Assembly: GCF_047511655.1 (NCBI RefSeq)
Contig: NC_133402.1
Location: forward strand, 58,904,951-58,968,950
Direction: 5' to 3'
Length of the DNA: 64,000 nucleotides
Origin: Castor canadensis
Lineage: Eukaryota > Chordata > Mammalia > Rodentia > Castoridae
The position numbers and the translations under genes were made by a program. The stretch's first letter is position 1. Each line of letters begins with the position of its first letter. The notes under the pieces were generated by a model. That model did not search any database, was not told the origin of the DNA, and saw only the letters and a program-made list of their open reading frames with translations. This document shows, in pieces, positions 11,454-22,380 of the stretch.

Positions 11454-11645
11454 AAGCTGGGCACATATATAATCCTAGCTACCTGGAAAGATGAGATTAG
11501 TAGGCTCACAGTTCAAGGACAGCCCAGGCAAATAGTTCACAAGACCCCCATCTCCAAAATAATCAGAGTGAAATGGACGGAAGGCCTGCTTTGTAATCCT
11601 GAAGCCCTGAGTTCAAATCTGAGCGCCACCAAAATAAATAAATAA
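11454..11645 (+). repeat. Dimeric B1/ID SINE
   Basis: Flanked by 'ataaaaatgtaa' and 'ataaagatgtaa'; the right unit is partly deleted. Confidence 0.8.
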
Positions 11646-12607
11646 AAATAAAGATGTAATTTCTCAGATCCCCAAATTAAGAATCCCCATCCCAGTATCA
11701 CCAAAGAGAGCACATTGACCTTGCTACTCGACTTATAAGTTACACTTGAGACCTGAGGGTGGCCCCAGGTAGAAGAGTTAAACTTACATTTCTTGAAGTC
11801 AATAGATGGGAAAAAATGGCATGAAACCCAAAAGACATGAACAAAAAAAAATGTCAGGATTACATAAAAATTTATAACGTGTGTGATGAAAAACCTAACA
11901 AATGAGGCTAAAAAACAATGAGCAGACTGAAAAAATTGCAACATAATAATAAAGTATTAGTGTTCTTAGCATAATAAAAAAATTAGACAAGCAGCCTAAC
12001 AGAAGAGTGGACAAAAGATATTACATAATTCATAGAATAAGAAAATATATATATATATACTGCCAACTGAACATGTGTAACCCTCAACTTCTCCAAAATG
12101 AACATGAAAATTCCACTATCCAATTCACCCCCACGTTTGCAATTCTTCTTTTCTACCATGCAAACTGCATTCTTTACATAACACATTTTTCACTTCTTTC
12201 CCATATTTTATTTATCAGAAACATATTTTTACTGCCAGGCAAAGTGACTATAAACATCAAACTATCACTATTGCCACATTAAATTCATGGAATCACAGCC
12301 CAGCCTTAGGAAATATGACACTCACGTTGACCTATTAGGTCTTATGGGAAGACACCGTTTATTTTTGAGGTGCAGGAACTATTTCTGATCCAGCCCCTCA
12401 CAACCCCAGAGTGTGGGAATGTTAGTTGGAGAGCCGTCAGTCGTGTACTTTCCACATGTGGCAATGAGAGCCAACATGTGTGACCCTGGTCCTTCCCAAG
12501 GAGTTGGATATAGTTTAATAACATCATAATTTTATATCTGGAGAAAAAAATGTAAATTTTTCCATAAAGCAAACTACCAAAAGGAAACTTCTAAAAAAAA
12601 AAAAAAG

Positions 12608-12811
12608 GTGGGGGGCAGTCCTAGGGATTGAACTCAAGGCCTCACAGTAGCTAGGTGAACACTATACCATTTGAGTCATGCCTCGAGAACTTTTAGTTTA
12701 TTCTTCAGATAGGGTCTGACACTTTTTCCCAGGCCAGCCTTGGACCTGGGTCCTCCTACCCCTGCCTCCAGAGTAACGATGATTACAGGCATGTGCCACC
12801 ATGCCTGCCCT
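12608..12811 (-). repeat. Dimeric B1/ID SINE
   Basis: Reverse unit starting 'ggggattgaactcaaggcctc'-like and ending 'gccaccatgcctgcc'; poly(A) on its plus-strand left side. Confidence 0.8.
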
Positions 12812-13365
12812 AGAAAATATTGACTGATGAGTATTTGGCAAAAAAAAAAAATTAATTTTCATACCTCCTGAAAAGGCGACATAAATTTATTTTTATTTTT
12901 AGCAGAAAATTATATATATGGTGTCCAACATGATGTTTTCAAATAGAGGTAAATTTTTATGTGAAACTAAAAGGGACAACACTTTTAAATAGTTTGAGTT
13001 TGTAATTGGATTTTATGGTCACTGGGGTAGGGTAAATGTGTGTATTGGAAAGAGGTCATGTACGGACCCACAGACTGGGGCGGGGAGGAAGCCATCCCAG
13101 GTATAAGTGACCACTGATCAGGATATAAGTGCTGGGACCCTTGTCTGATGTATCTTTGACCCCTATGTGCTTGGCACATGGAGAGAGATCAATATTTATT
13201 GATCTGAGTACAATAATGATAATAATATTTATTGACTGAGTGCAATAATGACTGTTGCTATAGTTTGCATATGGTTTGAGGGTGCCCAACAAAGTCTAGT
13301 GGGCTGGCAGCTCAGTCTCCAGTGTAGCAATATTGAGAGGTGGGTAGAACCTTTAAGAACCTTGG

Positions 13366-13460
13366 GCTGGTGAAGTGACTCGAATGATAGAGCACCTGCC
13401 TGGCAAGTGCCAGGTCCTGAGTTCAAACCCCGTACTACCAAAAAAGAAAAAAGAAAAAAA
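13366..13460 (+). repeat. ID-like SINE inside the LTR
   Basis: Right-type unit with A-rich tail; LTR text resumes at 'gtggggtctagtgg'. Confidence 0.8.
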
Positions 13461-13560
13461 AAGTGGGGTCTAGTGGAAGGTGGTTAGGTCATTAGGGGGA
13501 AGCCTGTCTCAGAAGGGATTAATACATTTCTTGTGGGACTCCATTTTCTTCTTGCAAGAG

Positions 13561-13697
13561 TGCCTTTTTCTTTTTCTTTCTTTCTTTTCTTTCTTTCTTT
13601 CTTTCTTCTTTCTTTCTTTCTGACAATATTGGGGTTTCAACAGAGGGCCTTGCACTTGCTAGACAGGCGTTCTACCACTTGAGCCACGTCTCCATTC
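13561..13697 (-). repeat. ID-like SINE with (TTTC)n tail inside the LTR
   Basis: Reverse ID unit with an expanded TTTC tail on its left; 'aagagtg' and 'gagagtg' flank it. Confidence 0.75.
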
Positions 13698-14064
13698 CGA
13701 GAGTGAATTTTTTATAAAAAGAGGAAGTCTGGCCCCTTGAGCCTTTCAGCTTCCTGTCTCACAGGTGACCTCCTCTGAGTGTGCTCCTGCCTTTCTGATG
13801 ACATCCTCCACCAGGCTGTCAACAGAGGCCAAACAGATGGCACCCCTAGATTGTGGATTTTAACCTCCAAAGCTGTGAGCTTAAAAAAACCAAACACCTT
13901 TCTTTACAAATTCCCATTTCAGTATTTCATTGTTACAACAGAAAATACAATCATCAAACTCAAGACTAGAAATCGAGTCATTTGTAGTCTCAGTCAATGT
14001 TCTAACAGTTCCTAGAATTAATTTGACAGGATTAACTAGAACAGGTAGGAAAACTGTTAGGTGC

Positions 14065-14425
14065 CTACGCCAACACCCAGCCTCTCTTGCAGCTATATTC
14101 TTCCCAGGGAGATGCAAAGGTAAGCGGTCGTAGTACTTGTAGGGAAGTCTTCATAATATGAAAGGGGCACAGCTTCCCTCCTCTCTCTATCCTTCTGTCT
14201 GGAATGAAGACACATTGGGCTGAAGGTCCAGTAGCCACAGGGGCCATGGGTAAGGATGCTAAGAACGTCAAGCACACAGATGCAAGCCAGGCCCCTGCTG
14301 TCCACTGCTGCCTTCCTGCCCTGAGTCTCCTACCTCCAGACTTCTTTTCTTGAGTGAAATAAACACCTGTGTTTTATAGCCACGGTTCCTTGTGTGTGTC
14401 TGATAGCCAGAGAACACTAATCCTG
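14065..14425 (+). mobile_element. Possible old LTR-like repeat
   Basis: 'cagcctctcttgcagctat' start and 'gagtgaaataaacacctgtg' end resemble a mammalian LTR, but I cannot name the family. It ends close to the A4GNT stop. Confidence 0.35.
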
Positions 14426-14531
14426 CTGTGAGGATTAGTCCCTAGCCCCCAGAGACAGAGGACACCAAGTGGAGGTGTGGCAGTCCTGGAAGTGCACAGT
14501 TTCACACAGCAGTGACAACACAGCATTGGCT

Positions 14532-15146
14532 CTATTTGGCTCCTGGACTCAGCTCCCTGGTCACTGCTCTCTCTGGGCCTAGAATCAGGTCCTGGTAAGT
14601 CCTGGGACAGTGCTTTTGGTAGAGCTTTTCCACCAGAGTGTTGCTGCCTCTAACCACAGTCTTCCCTTCCTGGTTCATGTAGTTCCACAAATGGAGGGCG
14701 TAAGAGGAGTTGAAGCTCGGGTCTGTGTCCCAGACGTCATAGTAGCGCCTCCACTCTGGATAGGAGATAGGGTAAAATCTCTCGGGGTGCAGGAAGGACA
14801 AGTTGAGACACCTGAGGTCACTCAGGTCTCGGAAGTCTCCAAGTTTGCACCACACCCTCAACATCCTGGTCATCAAATTGGGACCTTGGTTGCCCCATAT
14901 GTCTGAGTTATAGTGTTCCACGAAGTTTTCCATGCATCCCCACAAAAAGGGGTGATGGGGGAGGAATCCAAACACCCCATTACTGGAGTGCTGGGAAGCC
15001 TGAGCAGCCAGAAAGTTCTCCTCAGGGATGGGTCTGATGGAGATGAGGTCTGTGTCCATGTAGATACCACCGTACTTCCAGATGAGGGCCAGGCGGCATG
15101 CGTCCGAGCTGACATGGAGCCAGTATCTCTGTGTACTGCTGTTGAC
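14532..15146 (-). CDS. A4GNT: A4GNT second coding exon
   Basis: Acceptor ccccacag|gtc. Codes VNSSTQRYWLHVSSDACRLA, the DXD loop, NGVFGFLPHHPFLWGCMENF, and EWRRYYDVWDTDPSFNSSYA near the end; stop tag at 14532-14534. No canonical AATAAA within the first 150 bp past the stop on the minus strand, so the 3' end is not placed. Confidence 0.95.
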   Translation of the reverse strand, partial: VNSSTQRYWLHVSSDACRLALIWKYGGIYMDTDLISIRPIPEENFLAAQASQHSSNGVFGFLPHHPFLWGCMENFVEHYNSDIWGNQGPNLMTRMLRVWCKLGDFRDLSDLRCLNLSFLHPERFYPISYPEWRRYYDVWDTDPSFNSSYALHLWNYMNQEGKTVVRGSNTLVEKLYQKHCPRTYQDLILGPERAVTRELSPGAK

Positions 15147-18100
15147 CTGTGGGGACAATCAGTCCAGGGAGTGACAAGAGGGAGGGGTTTCACAGCAGGA
15201 AGCCAGGCCCAAAGTAGGTGGGGAGGGTTGAAGCCAGCCAGCTTCCCAAAAAAGCTATGTGGTCCCAAGCCCTGTTTTGCAAACTTTCCAAACTTACCTC
15301 CGCACTCAAACTTTTCAAGTAAAAAGTTTACAGCAATTATTATCAATGGAAGGATTTTAGCTGTTTTTAAAGATTTCATGAAGCTGTTTTTATTTAAAAA
15401 TGAAAGGCATGAAAAGATAAACAAGAGACTCAGCAGGGTTGTCACAATGAACTGTATGAGTCATTCTCTTACGTGGGTGCACGTTAACCACAAATTTGAA
15501 ACTCTCAAGGAAGCATCCAAAACAAGTCCTCCAAATGCTAAAAAATGGATAAGGAAAAAATTTAGGAGCTGGGTATCCCTGGCTCACACCTGTAGTCCTA
15601 ACTACTTGGGAGGCTCGGATTGGAAGGATCTCAGTTCAAGTTTTAGGTTTAAAAAAAAAAAGCAAGACCCTATCTCCAAAATAACCAGAGAAAAAGGGAC
15701 TAGAGGCATGGCTTAAGTGTTAGAGCACCTTCCTTGCAAGCATGAAGCCCTAAGTTCACACCCCAGTACCACCAAAAAAACAAAAAGACTAAGAAGCTAG
15801 GAAAACACCCAATATGTATCCTAGTTGACAAATCAGCACAAGAATCATAAAAGGCAAGCATGTCTTTGCTTGTGTATCCATTGTACCAATTGCATTCATG
15901 GAGTGCCTACTTACACGCAAGCTGTTAGAGCTTACTAAGGACCCAGCAGTGAACACACAGGCAAAAATCCATGTTGGGAGGTGGTAGACAATAAACAAGT
16001 AAACACATGCTTTGTTGGGTGTTGATGAAAAGAATAAATTAAAAACTTAAAAACAGTTGAAGGAAGAAGGGAGCTATGAAAGGGGCAAGGTGAAGCACAT
16101 TACTTAGGTTCTGGCAGTAACCTGAATGAAATGAGGGGGTGAAGTGTGCCATATCTAGAAAGGGGGAACAGCAAGTGCAAGGGCCCTGAGGCAGGAGCAC
16201 ACTGCCTATGAGGCAGAAGCAGAGTCTAGAGAGGAGAAGAACAGGAGATGAGAACAGAGAGGAGGGGTAGGAGTGGGGAAAAACACAGGTCATGTAAGCT
16301 GGGGTCAAGACTTTGAAACCACTGGAAAGTTTAGAAGAAAGGACTGATGGGGTCTGAACTCGTTTTCAAAAGGCCACCTTAATGTCTGTATGGAAAAGAA
16401 TCTGGAACAGGAATGGAGAAAAACAGAAGCAACGAGGGGAGTTGGAGCCCGTTGAAATCCAGGCAAGGGATGATGGTGGCGTGGACTCAGTAATGAACTC
16501 AGCTGGTAGGGGTGAGAGACAAGGTTGGATTTTGGGTCCATGTTGCAGGTAAAACTGATCAGGCTTTGCTGCTGGGCTGGGGGCGGGGAGAGAAAGGAGT
16601 TAGCAAATGCTAAACTCTGAGCAAACAGAAAATGAATTTAAATGGAATAGAAATAACCAGGTACTGGTGACTCACGCCTGTAATCCCAGCTACTCAGGAG
16701 GCAGAGATCAGGAGGATCGCAGTTCAAAGCCAGACCAGGCAAATAGTTTGCAAAATACTATCTCAAAAAAAACCACCATAAAAAGGGCTGGTGGCATGGT
16801 TCACGTGGTAGGGCACCTGCCTAACCTGCCTAACAAGTGAGGCCCTGAGTTTGAACCCCAGTGCCACCAAATAAATAAAATTTTTTTAAAAGAATAGAAA
16901 TAAATCCGTATAAATAGCAGTGTTTCCATATGGAATAAATACAGAAAATAAATTTTTCTGAATTTAAATGTCAATTAAGAAATTAAATAACTTCCCTGCT
17001 TTTAGCCAAAAGAAAGCTTTAAAATTCTGCTATAAAATCAAATGAAAGCAGGTAAAGTGAACTTTTGATAAAATCATCGCAACTTGTTAAAAATCATCGC
17101 ACTGTTTACAATGGGAGGGGTTTACAAAACCTCCTCAGCAATAACAACCACCATTTATCAAGACAGGTTCCAAGTTCTTTATAACGTACACAGATCCTCA
17201 AAGATAGGTGCTGTGGGCATTATTTTTCAGGTAGTTCAGAAGAGGATTTGAACCTAGGGCAACCTGGCTTCAGATATTCACTCATTCAAAAGAAATAAGG
17301 TTTGCTCCCAGCATAGTTGGTGCCCGACTGGACCTCCAGCTGTGTGGGAGGTAGAAGTAAGAGAATCGAGGTCCTAGGCTGGTCCTAGGCAAAACTGAAA
17401 CCTTACCTGAAGAAGAAACTAAAGCAAAAAAGGGCTGGAGGCATGGCTCAAGTAGTGGAGTGCTCCCCTAAGCAAGCATGAGGCCCTGAGTTCAAATCCC
17501 AGTATGTCCAAAAGAGAGAGAGAAAAAGCAACAAGGTTTGGGTAAAATAAATAAGTAAATATGGTTATTTGGCAAATTGGTGGTTGATAGTGAACAGAGA
17601 CAGGATATCAAAAACCTCACAGAAGCATTACAGGAGGAAGCCAGCCTTGATGGAACCATTAGACTGTCGTCAACCGAAAGCACAGGTGCTCCAGCAGTGG
17701 TGAGTATCAGAAGGACTTGGGTTCTGGCTGTTCAGAGACAGTTGCCCACTGTCCACAGTACTCATCCTGGGGCACCTTAAAGGACCACACTTGTCCAGAT
17801 CAGTGTAGCAAACCCAGTGGCCACTAGCAGGTGATGGCCCAAGAGTCCTCTTAACAGGTGGTCCCCATCTGCCCCATGGTGGACCTAACTGGGGCAGGAC
17901 ACACTGCCATCCAGCACCGCAGGGGCATCATGGTAGGAATGCTGCAGAAACACGGTCTAGTGCGTACCCTGAAGCTTAGATAGACAGACACTTAAGGGCT
18001 CTCTATTTCAAGACCCACATTTGTTTTTTGTGTACTAGAATTTTGCACTCAAGGCCTCACACTTGTTAGGCAGGCATTCTACCACTTGAGCCATGCCCCC

Positions 18101-21100
18101 AGCCCTTTTGCCTTTAGTTATTTTTTCCTTTTGTTCCTAGGCTGGCCTCATACTGCAATTCTCCTATCTATGCTTGCTATGTAGCTGGGATTGCAGGTAT
18201 TTTCCACCATACCTAACTTCTTTGTTGAGATGGAGTCTCTCTAACTTTTTTTTTTCCCAGTCCAGGATGGCCTCAAACCATGATCCTCTTATTTCTACCT
18301 TCCAAGTAGCTGGGATTACAGGTGTGGGCCACCATGCCTGGCCATTCAATGCCACATTGCTCCTAAAATCTAACATAAAACTTAGGTTCAGTTCAGAGCA
18401 ACCTAAGCTGTGGTCCATAGGACACTAGTTCCAAAAGATTATTTATGTGGCATACTGCAAGAGGGTTCCATGCTCAAATAAGTTTGGGAAGTGATGTGCT
18501 GAATCAGGTTAAGTTCTCTTTAGCTCCACATCATAGAGAGACCTAACTATCCTATGTGTGTGATTCGTCTGTGAGAACAGGAGGTATGTCATATCTCCCA
18601 AAATAACATGACTCGAGAGTTCTTTTTCCAAGGAACAAAACACAATTTAGGGAGTGTTAGTCTAGCACAGGCAAGGGCCTCGAGCACCCTCTAGCCAGCT
18701 AGCACTGAGAGCCACAGAGACCAAGCTGGGTGTCCCCTCCACTCCCAGCACCTGTTTCCTCGACCCCCCATATGCCCTGGGACTCCCAGGCAGTGTCACC
18801 TGCTTACCAGAAACCCTGCTGTTGGCAACTGCCAGGTCACAGTGGATGGAAACTCAGTCCATCTCTCTGCTCCATCTCGTCCTGACCAGTCCTACTGGGA
18901 CATTTCTGAGGTCTTCAGGAGGAGAGATGAGCACTTTTTGGATCCAGGGGTCACTAGGACCAAGAATGAAACTGACCCTTGGGGCTGCCCTAGCCCCATC
19001 CCCTGCCTGCCTGAGCCACTAGACCCCTCCTGCTCAGATGGATGTCTTAGTACAGAAAATGTCTCCAGTGACAGGGACTTGATGCGAGCATTCCCACCAC
19101 ACGACAGCCCACTCAGAACCAAGGCTTAATGAGTCAGGGCAGGGCTGGAGTTTCCTCTTTTATTAAAATACTGTACTAGGCTGAATGGCAATCACCCAAA
19201 GAGCTCAGGTCCTAATTCCTGGAGTCTGCAAATATGACCTCATATGCAGAAGGGATCCACACATGTGACCAAGTTGAGGACCTCGAGATGGGGAGATTAT
19301 CCTGATGAATCCTAAAAAATCTCAAATGTCACTTAAAGAGAGTGGTGGAGGGAGATTTTACACAGAGGATTTCCTAGAGTCTCTGTAGGGAATGTGGTCC
19401 TGCCAACACCATGATATCAGCCCCCTGAAAATGACTTGGGACGTCTACTAGCAGAATAAATTTGTTTGAAGTCATCAAGTTTGTGATCATTTGTTACAGC
19501 AACCACAGGAAACTCATATGACAACACAATAACCTCAATTTCCATACTTGGCCCATGAGGCCTAAAATATTTGCTGGTATTTAGTCTATGATTAGAATTT
19601 AGACAGGATTTTTATATGGCAAGCAAATAGTGTTATTTTGATGTTGACATTTAATTCCTTTCTGTTTTTTTAAAATAATTTTACTTGGGGGTTGGAGGTA
19701 TGGCTCAAGTGGTAGAGTGCCTGCCTAGCAAGCCCAAAGCCCTGAATTCAAATCCCAGTACCACCAAAAATGTTTTTTATCTGTAAAACTAGCATATCCC
19801 TAAATTCACTTCTAATCCAGTTATACTCAAACACCTCCCATAAGGGTGCATTATGTCATTTCTTTACATTTTTTTTCCCAATAGACGCTAGCGGTGGCTG
19901 CACAGCTGAAATCATTGTAACTATATCACAATGGAAACTGGATCTTCATTCCATATTGTTTTATAGTCATCATAAGATGTCAGTTTTAAAAAGTCATAGC
20001 TAAAAGCCTGCCTAGTAGTGTGTCAGTGGCTCATGCCTATAATCCTAGCTTCTTGGGAGGCTGAGATCAAGAGGATCACAGTTCGAGACCAGCCTGGGCA
20101 AATAGTTTTTAAGACCCCATCTCCAAAATAATCAGAGCAAAATGGACTGGAGGTGTGGCTTAAGTGATACAAAGCCCTGAATTCAATCCCCAGTCCCCCC
20201 CACCCCCCCAAAAAAAAAACCTGCCTAACTGCCTCTGGCCATCATTGAGTGGTTATTCTGTAATTTCCTTATGCATTACCTGACTGTGTGGCCTTTGTGA
20301 AAGAAATATTACATGGACATATTATTTCCTTATTATACCATGCTTCTAAGATGAGGATTATAAAATTTCTAAGTACTCTGAGAAATTCTCAATCCTATCT
20401 TAATACAGCCTAACCTCATATAGCATTGCACTGATCCTTCGCGAGTTTTCTACTTCCATCACTTCATATTAAATATTACCTGGTTTGGGCCTCAGGTGCA
20501 AAAAAGGTTTAAAGGTGGGTTTAAAAGTGTAATTTTTAAAAAGTGTTCCACACACCTAGGAAAGATATAAAAAATTCATTCAGTTAATGAGAAGCCTCCA
20601 ACGTAACCAAGCTCTTCAAAGAAATAAGGCACAAAACAAAAGACACCAGGCTGACGGTGAGCCTATCTGCAATGTGGCCAGTTGACTTGAATCAGGACTC
20701 CACGCCATGGCACAGAGCCAGCAAGAATCCAAGGGTGTGATTGCTGGACCCATCTCTGCCCCGAGTCCTTACCCTCAGTTTACCCAATCTTTCCAGGCAG
20801 ATTGGACTTATTTTCTGCATGTCCTCTCTGAGTCCCTCTCAGTGCTGGCTTTCTCAGTTCCCTGAACACTTACGTGAGTGTACCAGGAAAACAGGGGTGT
20901 ATCTTCAAACAGCCTTTTCATATCCAGAGGGAGGAGGAAAACATTGCCCAGGGCTGACAGGAGAGAGAAAGCAGGGTTGCTGGCGTTTGGGGCCGGCCGG
21001 GTGGTATTGCTGAGCCCTTTCATAAAGAAGGCCACAGGCTGCCCCGGGTAAATTTTGGCAGCAGACTCCACAGCACAGGACACCAGTGGGGGTGGCTCCA

Positions 21101-21284
21101 CTCTCTCAGAGGTCTCTACAAACATGATGCCGTGTCCTTGGCGCAGGAGCTCTTCGGGCCCCTGTGGGGACCTGAAGGGTGGCAGGCAGGAAAAGAGGCA
21201 GTGGGGCCTCAGTGTGAGGTGGTAGAGAAAGCCACAGGCAAGCAGCAGGACCAGCGACAGGGAGATCTGGAGTTCCTTCAGCAT
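14532..21284 (-). CDS. A4GNT: A4GNT, alpha-1,4-N-acetylglucosaminyltransferase (complete coding region)
   Basis: Golgi type II membrane enzyme that adds alpha-1,4-linked GlcNAc to O-glycans, making the gland mucous (class III) mucin of stomach and duodenum; glycosyltransferase family 32. Two coding exons on the minus strand, 20874-21284 and 14532-15146, give 137 + 204 = 341 residues (human 340 as I recall). N-terminal membrane anchor at about residues 7-25 (ISLSLVLLLACGFLYHLTL), then a lumenal domain. The donor-binding DXD motif is DTD at 168-170 in KYGGIYMDTDLISIRP. Sequons at N93, N100 and N139, plus one in FNSSY near the C-terminus. The start ATG at 21284 gives MLKELQ, matching the family MRKELQ. 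Intron of 5.7 kb with good GT-AG ends. Looks functional. Confidence 0.96.
15567..15787 (+). repeat. Dimeric B1/ID SINE in the A4GNT intron
   Basis: Full dimer with internal A-run; antisense to A4GNT. Confidence 0.8.
15885..16605 (-). mobile_element. L2 LINE relic
   Basis: 'gacaataaacaagtaaacac', 'ggaacagcaagtgcaagggccctgaggc' and 'gatgatggtggcgtggactcag' are reverse-strand L2 text. About 700 bp, heavily diverged, same strand as A4GNT. Confidence 0.7.
16657..16891 (+). repeat. Dimeric B1/ID SINE with exact 12-bp target duplication
   Basis: 'gaatagaaataa' at 16645-16656 and 16892-16903 bound the insertion, so it is relatively young. Confidence 0.9.
17130..17290 (-). repeat. MIR SINE relic
   Basis: 'accaccatttatcaagacagg...cacagatcctcaaagataggt' and 'gaggatttgaacctagg' follow reverse MIR order. 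Confidence 0.6.
17303..17510 (+). repeat. Dimeric B1/ID SINE
   Basis: Diverged left unit, good right unit; flanks 'aataaggtttg' and 'aacaaggtttg'. Confidence 0.8.
18022..18343 (-). repeat. Three-unit SINE (ID-like plus two B1-like)
   Basis: In reverse: the ID unit 'ctcaaggcctcacacttg...gagccatgcccccagccc', then two left-type units each ending 'tagctgggatt'. Confidence 0.8.
18405..18500 (-). repeat. Possible MER20-like hAT fragment
   Basis: 'ggacactagttcc' and 'aaataagtttgggaag' resemble MER20 ends. Short and diverged. Confidence 0.4.
19172..19526 (+). mobile_element. MLT1A-type MaLR solitary LTR fossil
   Basis: 'gaccaagttgaggacctcgagatggggagattatcctg' and 'gcagaataaatttg...gtttgtgatcatttgttacagcaaccacaggaaact' match MLT1A order. 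Broken; lies in the A4GNT intron, antisense to the gene. Confidence 0.75.
19688..19770 (+). repeat. ID-like SINE
   Basis: Near-consensus right unit ending 'ccagtaccaccaaaaa'. Confidence 0.85.
20018..20218 (+). repeat. Dimeric B1/ID SINE
   Basis: Full left unit, shortened right unit with a C-run before the A-tail; flanked by 'agcctgcctag' and 'aacctgcctaa'. Confidence 0.85.
20874..21284 (-). CDS. A4GNT: A4GNT first coding exon
   Basis: Codes residues 1-137: cytoplasmic tip, membrane anchor, stem and start of the catalytic domain (FVETSERVEPPPLVSC, FEDTPLFSWYTH). Donor cac|gtaagt. A strong acceptor on the minus strand (ctctctcctag|g, AG at 21349-21350) lies 64 nt before the ATG, so a noncoding first exon upstream is likely, as in the three-exon human gene. 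That exon was not located. Confidence 0.95.
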
Positions 21285-21399
21285 AGCCACCGCTCTCTCC
21301 CAGCCTCCGTGTGGTCAACACAGTCATTAAAATTCACCCTCACAAGACCTAGGAGAGAGCACGTGCACAAGAAGATCGCTTATGAACGCTGGTGACAGA

Positions 21400-22380
21400 A
21401 ATCCTAAATGAAATATGGCCAAGTCAAGTCTGGAAGTATTAAAAGAGAAAAATTCCATCATAGCTAATTAGGCCTATCTTAGAGTTAAAAATGATTCAAT
21501 TGAGAGAAAAAAATGAATTCATAGAAAGATCATTAGTGAATACATTATTAAGAGAATAAAAAAGAAAAGCCATCTTATCATTTTGTCTCAATAGATGCCA
21601 AGAATGTAATAAAATTTGATGTCTATTCATAATTTTTAAGAAGTGTAAGAAAATTTTCTTAAGCTGATAAGTGATGCCTAGTGGATCATATAGCAGTCAT
21701 CGTACTTCATGAGAAACCTTCAAAACATCTCATTGATATCAGAGGTATGATGTAGATATTCATCTTTGTTCTTGCTACTCATCATTGGTTCGATCACATT
21801 AACCAATGCAATGAAACCAAAGAAAAGTCTCTACTAGGAAGATTCAGAGAAGCAAAACTATACCAGTTTCAGAAAATATGACCAAAGACCTAGAAAATCC
21901 AAGACAATTTACTGAAAAACTAATTGAACTGAGGAAGAATATCAAGCAAAGATTCAAACTGAAGGTTACAGGGTTAAATAAGTTGCTAAAAAATCACACA
22001 GTTTGCAAGTAGCAGAGTTGAAACTCCAGCCTGGATCTACCCACCACCAAAGCCTGGGCTCTGAAGTACCACAGTGCCTGCATCGCTGTAAATGGTGACT
22101 CAGACTCCTTCTAACTCCAGGAGAACAGCATCTCAGTTCTTAAGAGGCCTATTTCTCTCGTTCCATTGTAATTCTTTCAGAAAAGCCAGTAAACCAAGGC
22201 TTACCTTCTAGCCAGAAACCTACAGCTAGCCAGTATTTGAGGTCTTAGAAATAGGGAGAAGTTTTTCCTGGTTTACCTTCTGATAACTCGCCACCCAATC
22301 TTCCAATTCAACAACACAAAGGTAAGTAAATAATAAGTAAAAGATTAAAGTTAAACCCAAGAAGTTCCTGGGAAGCTCCT
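21400..22380. other. Unassigned sequence upstream of A4GNT
   Basis: A/T-rich, includes 'accaaagacctagaaaatccaagac' that could be LINE-derived. A4GNT's noncoding first exon and promoter may lie here or just beyond; not identified. Confidence 0.35.

Larger units (their letters stand above)
13253..13946 (+). mobile_element. MST/THE1-type MaLR solitary LTR fossil with two SINE insertions
   Basis: 'tatagtttgcatatggtttgag', 'ggtcattaggggg', 'ctggccccttgagcctttcagcttcctgtctcac' and 'ccaaagctgtgagctt' follow the MST/THE1 LTR order. Broken and old; interrupted at 13366-13460 and 13561-13697. Confidence 0.75.

Noticed and set aside
17577-17780. 67-codon plus-strand frame in the A4GNT intron
   Set aside because: Short, no known family, not flanked by convincing splice sites.
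21285-21290. Possible A4GNT start two codons upstream
   Set aside because: That codon is GTG; the ATG at 21284 gives the expected MLKELQ start.
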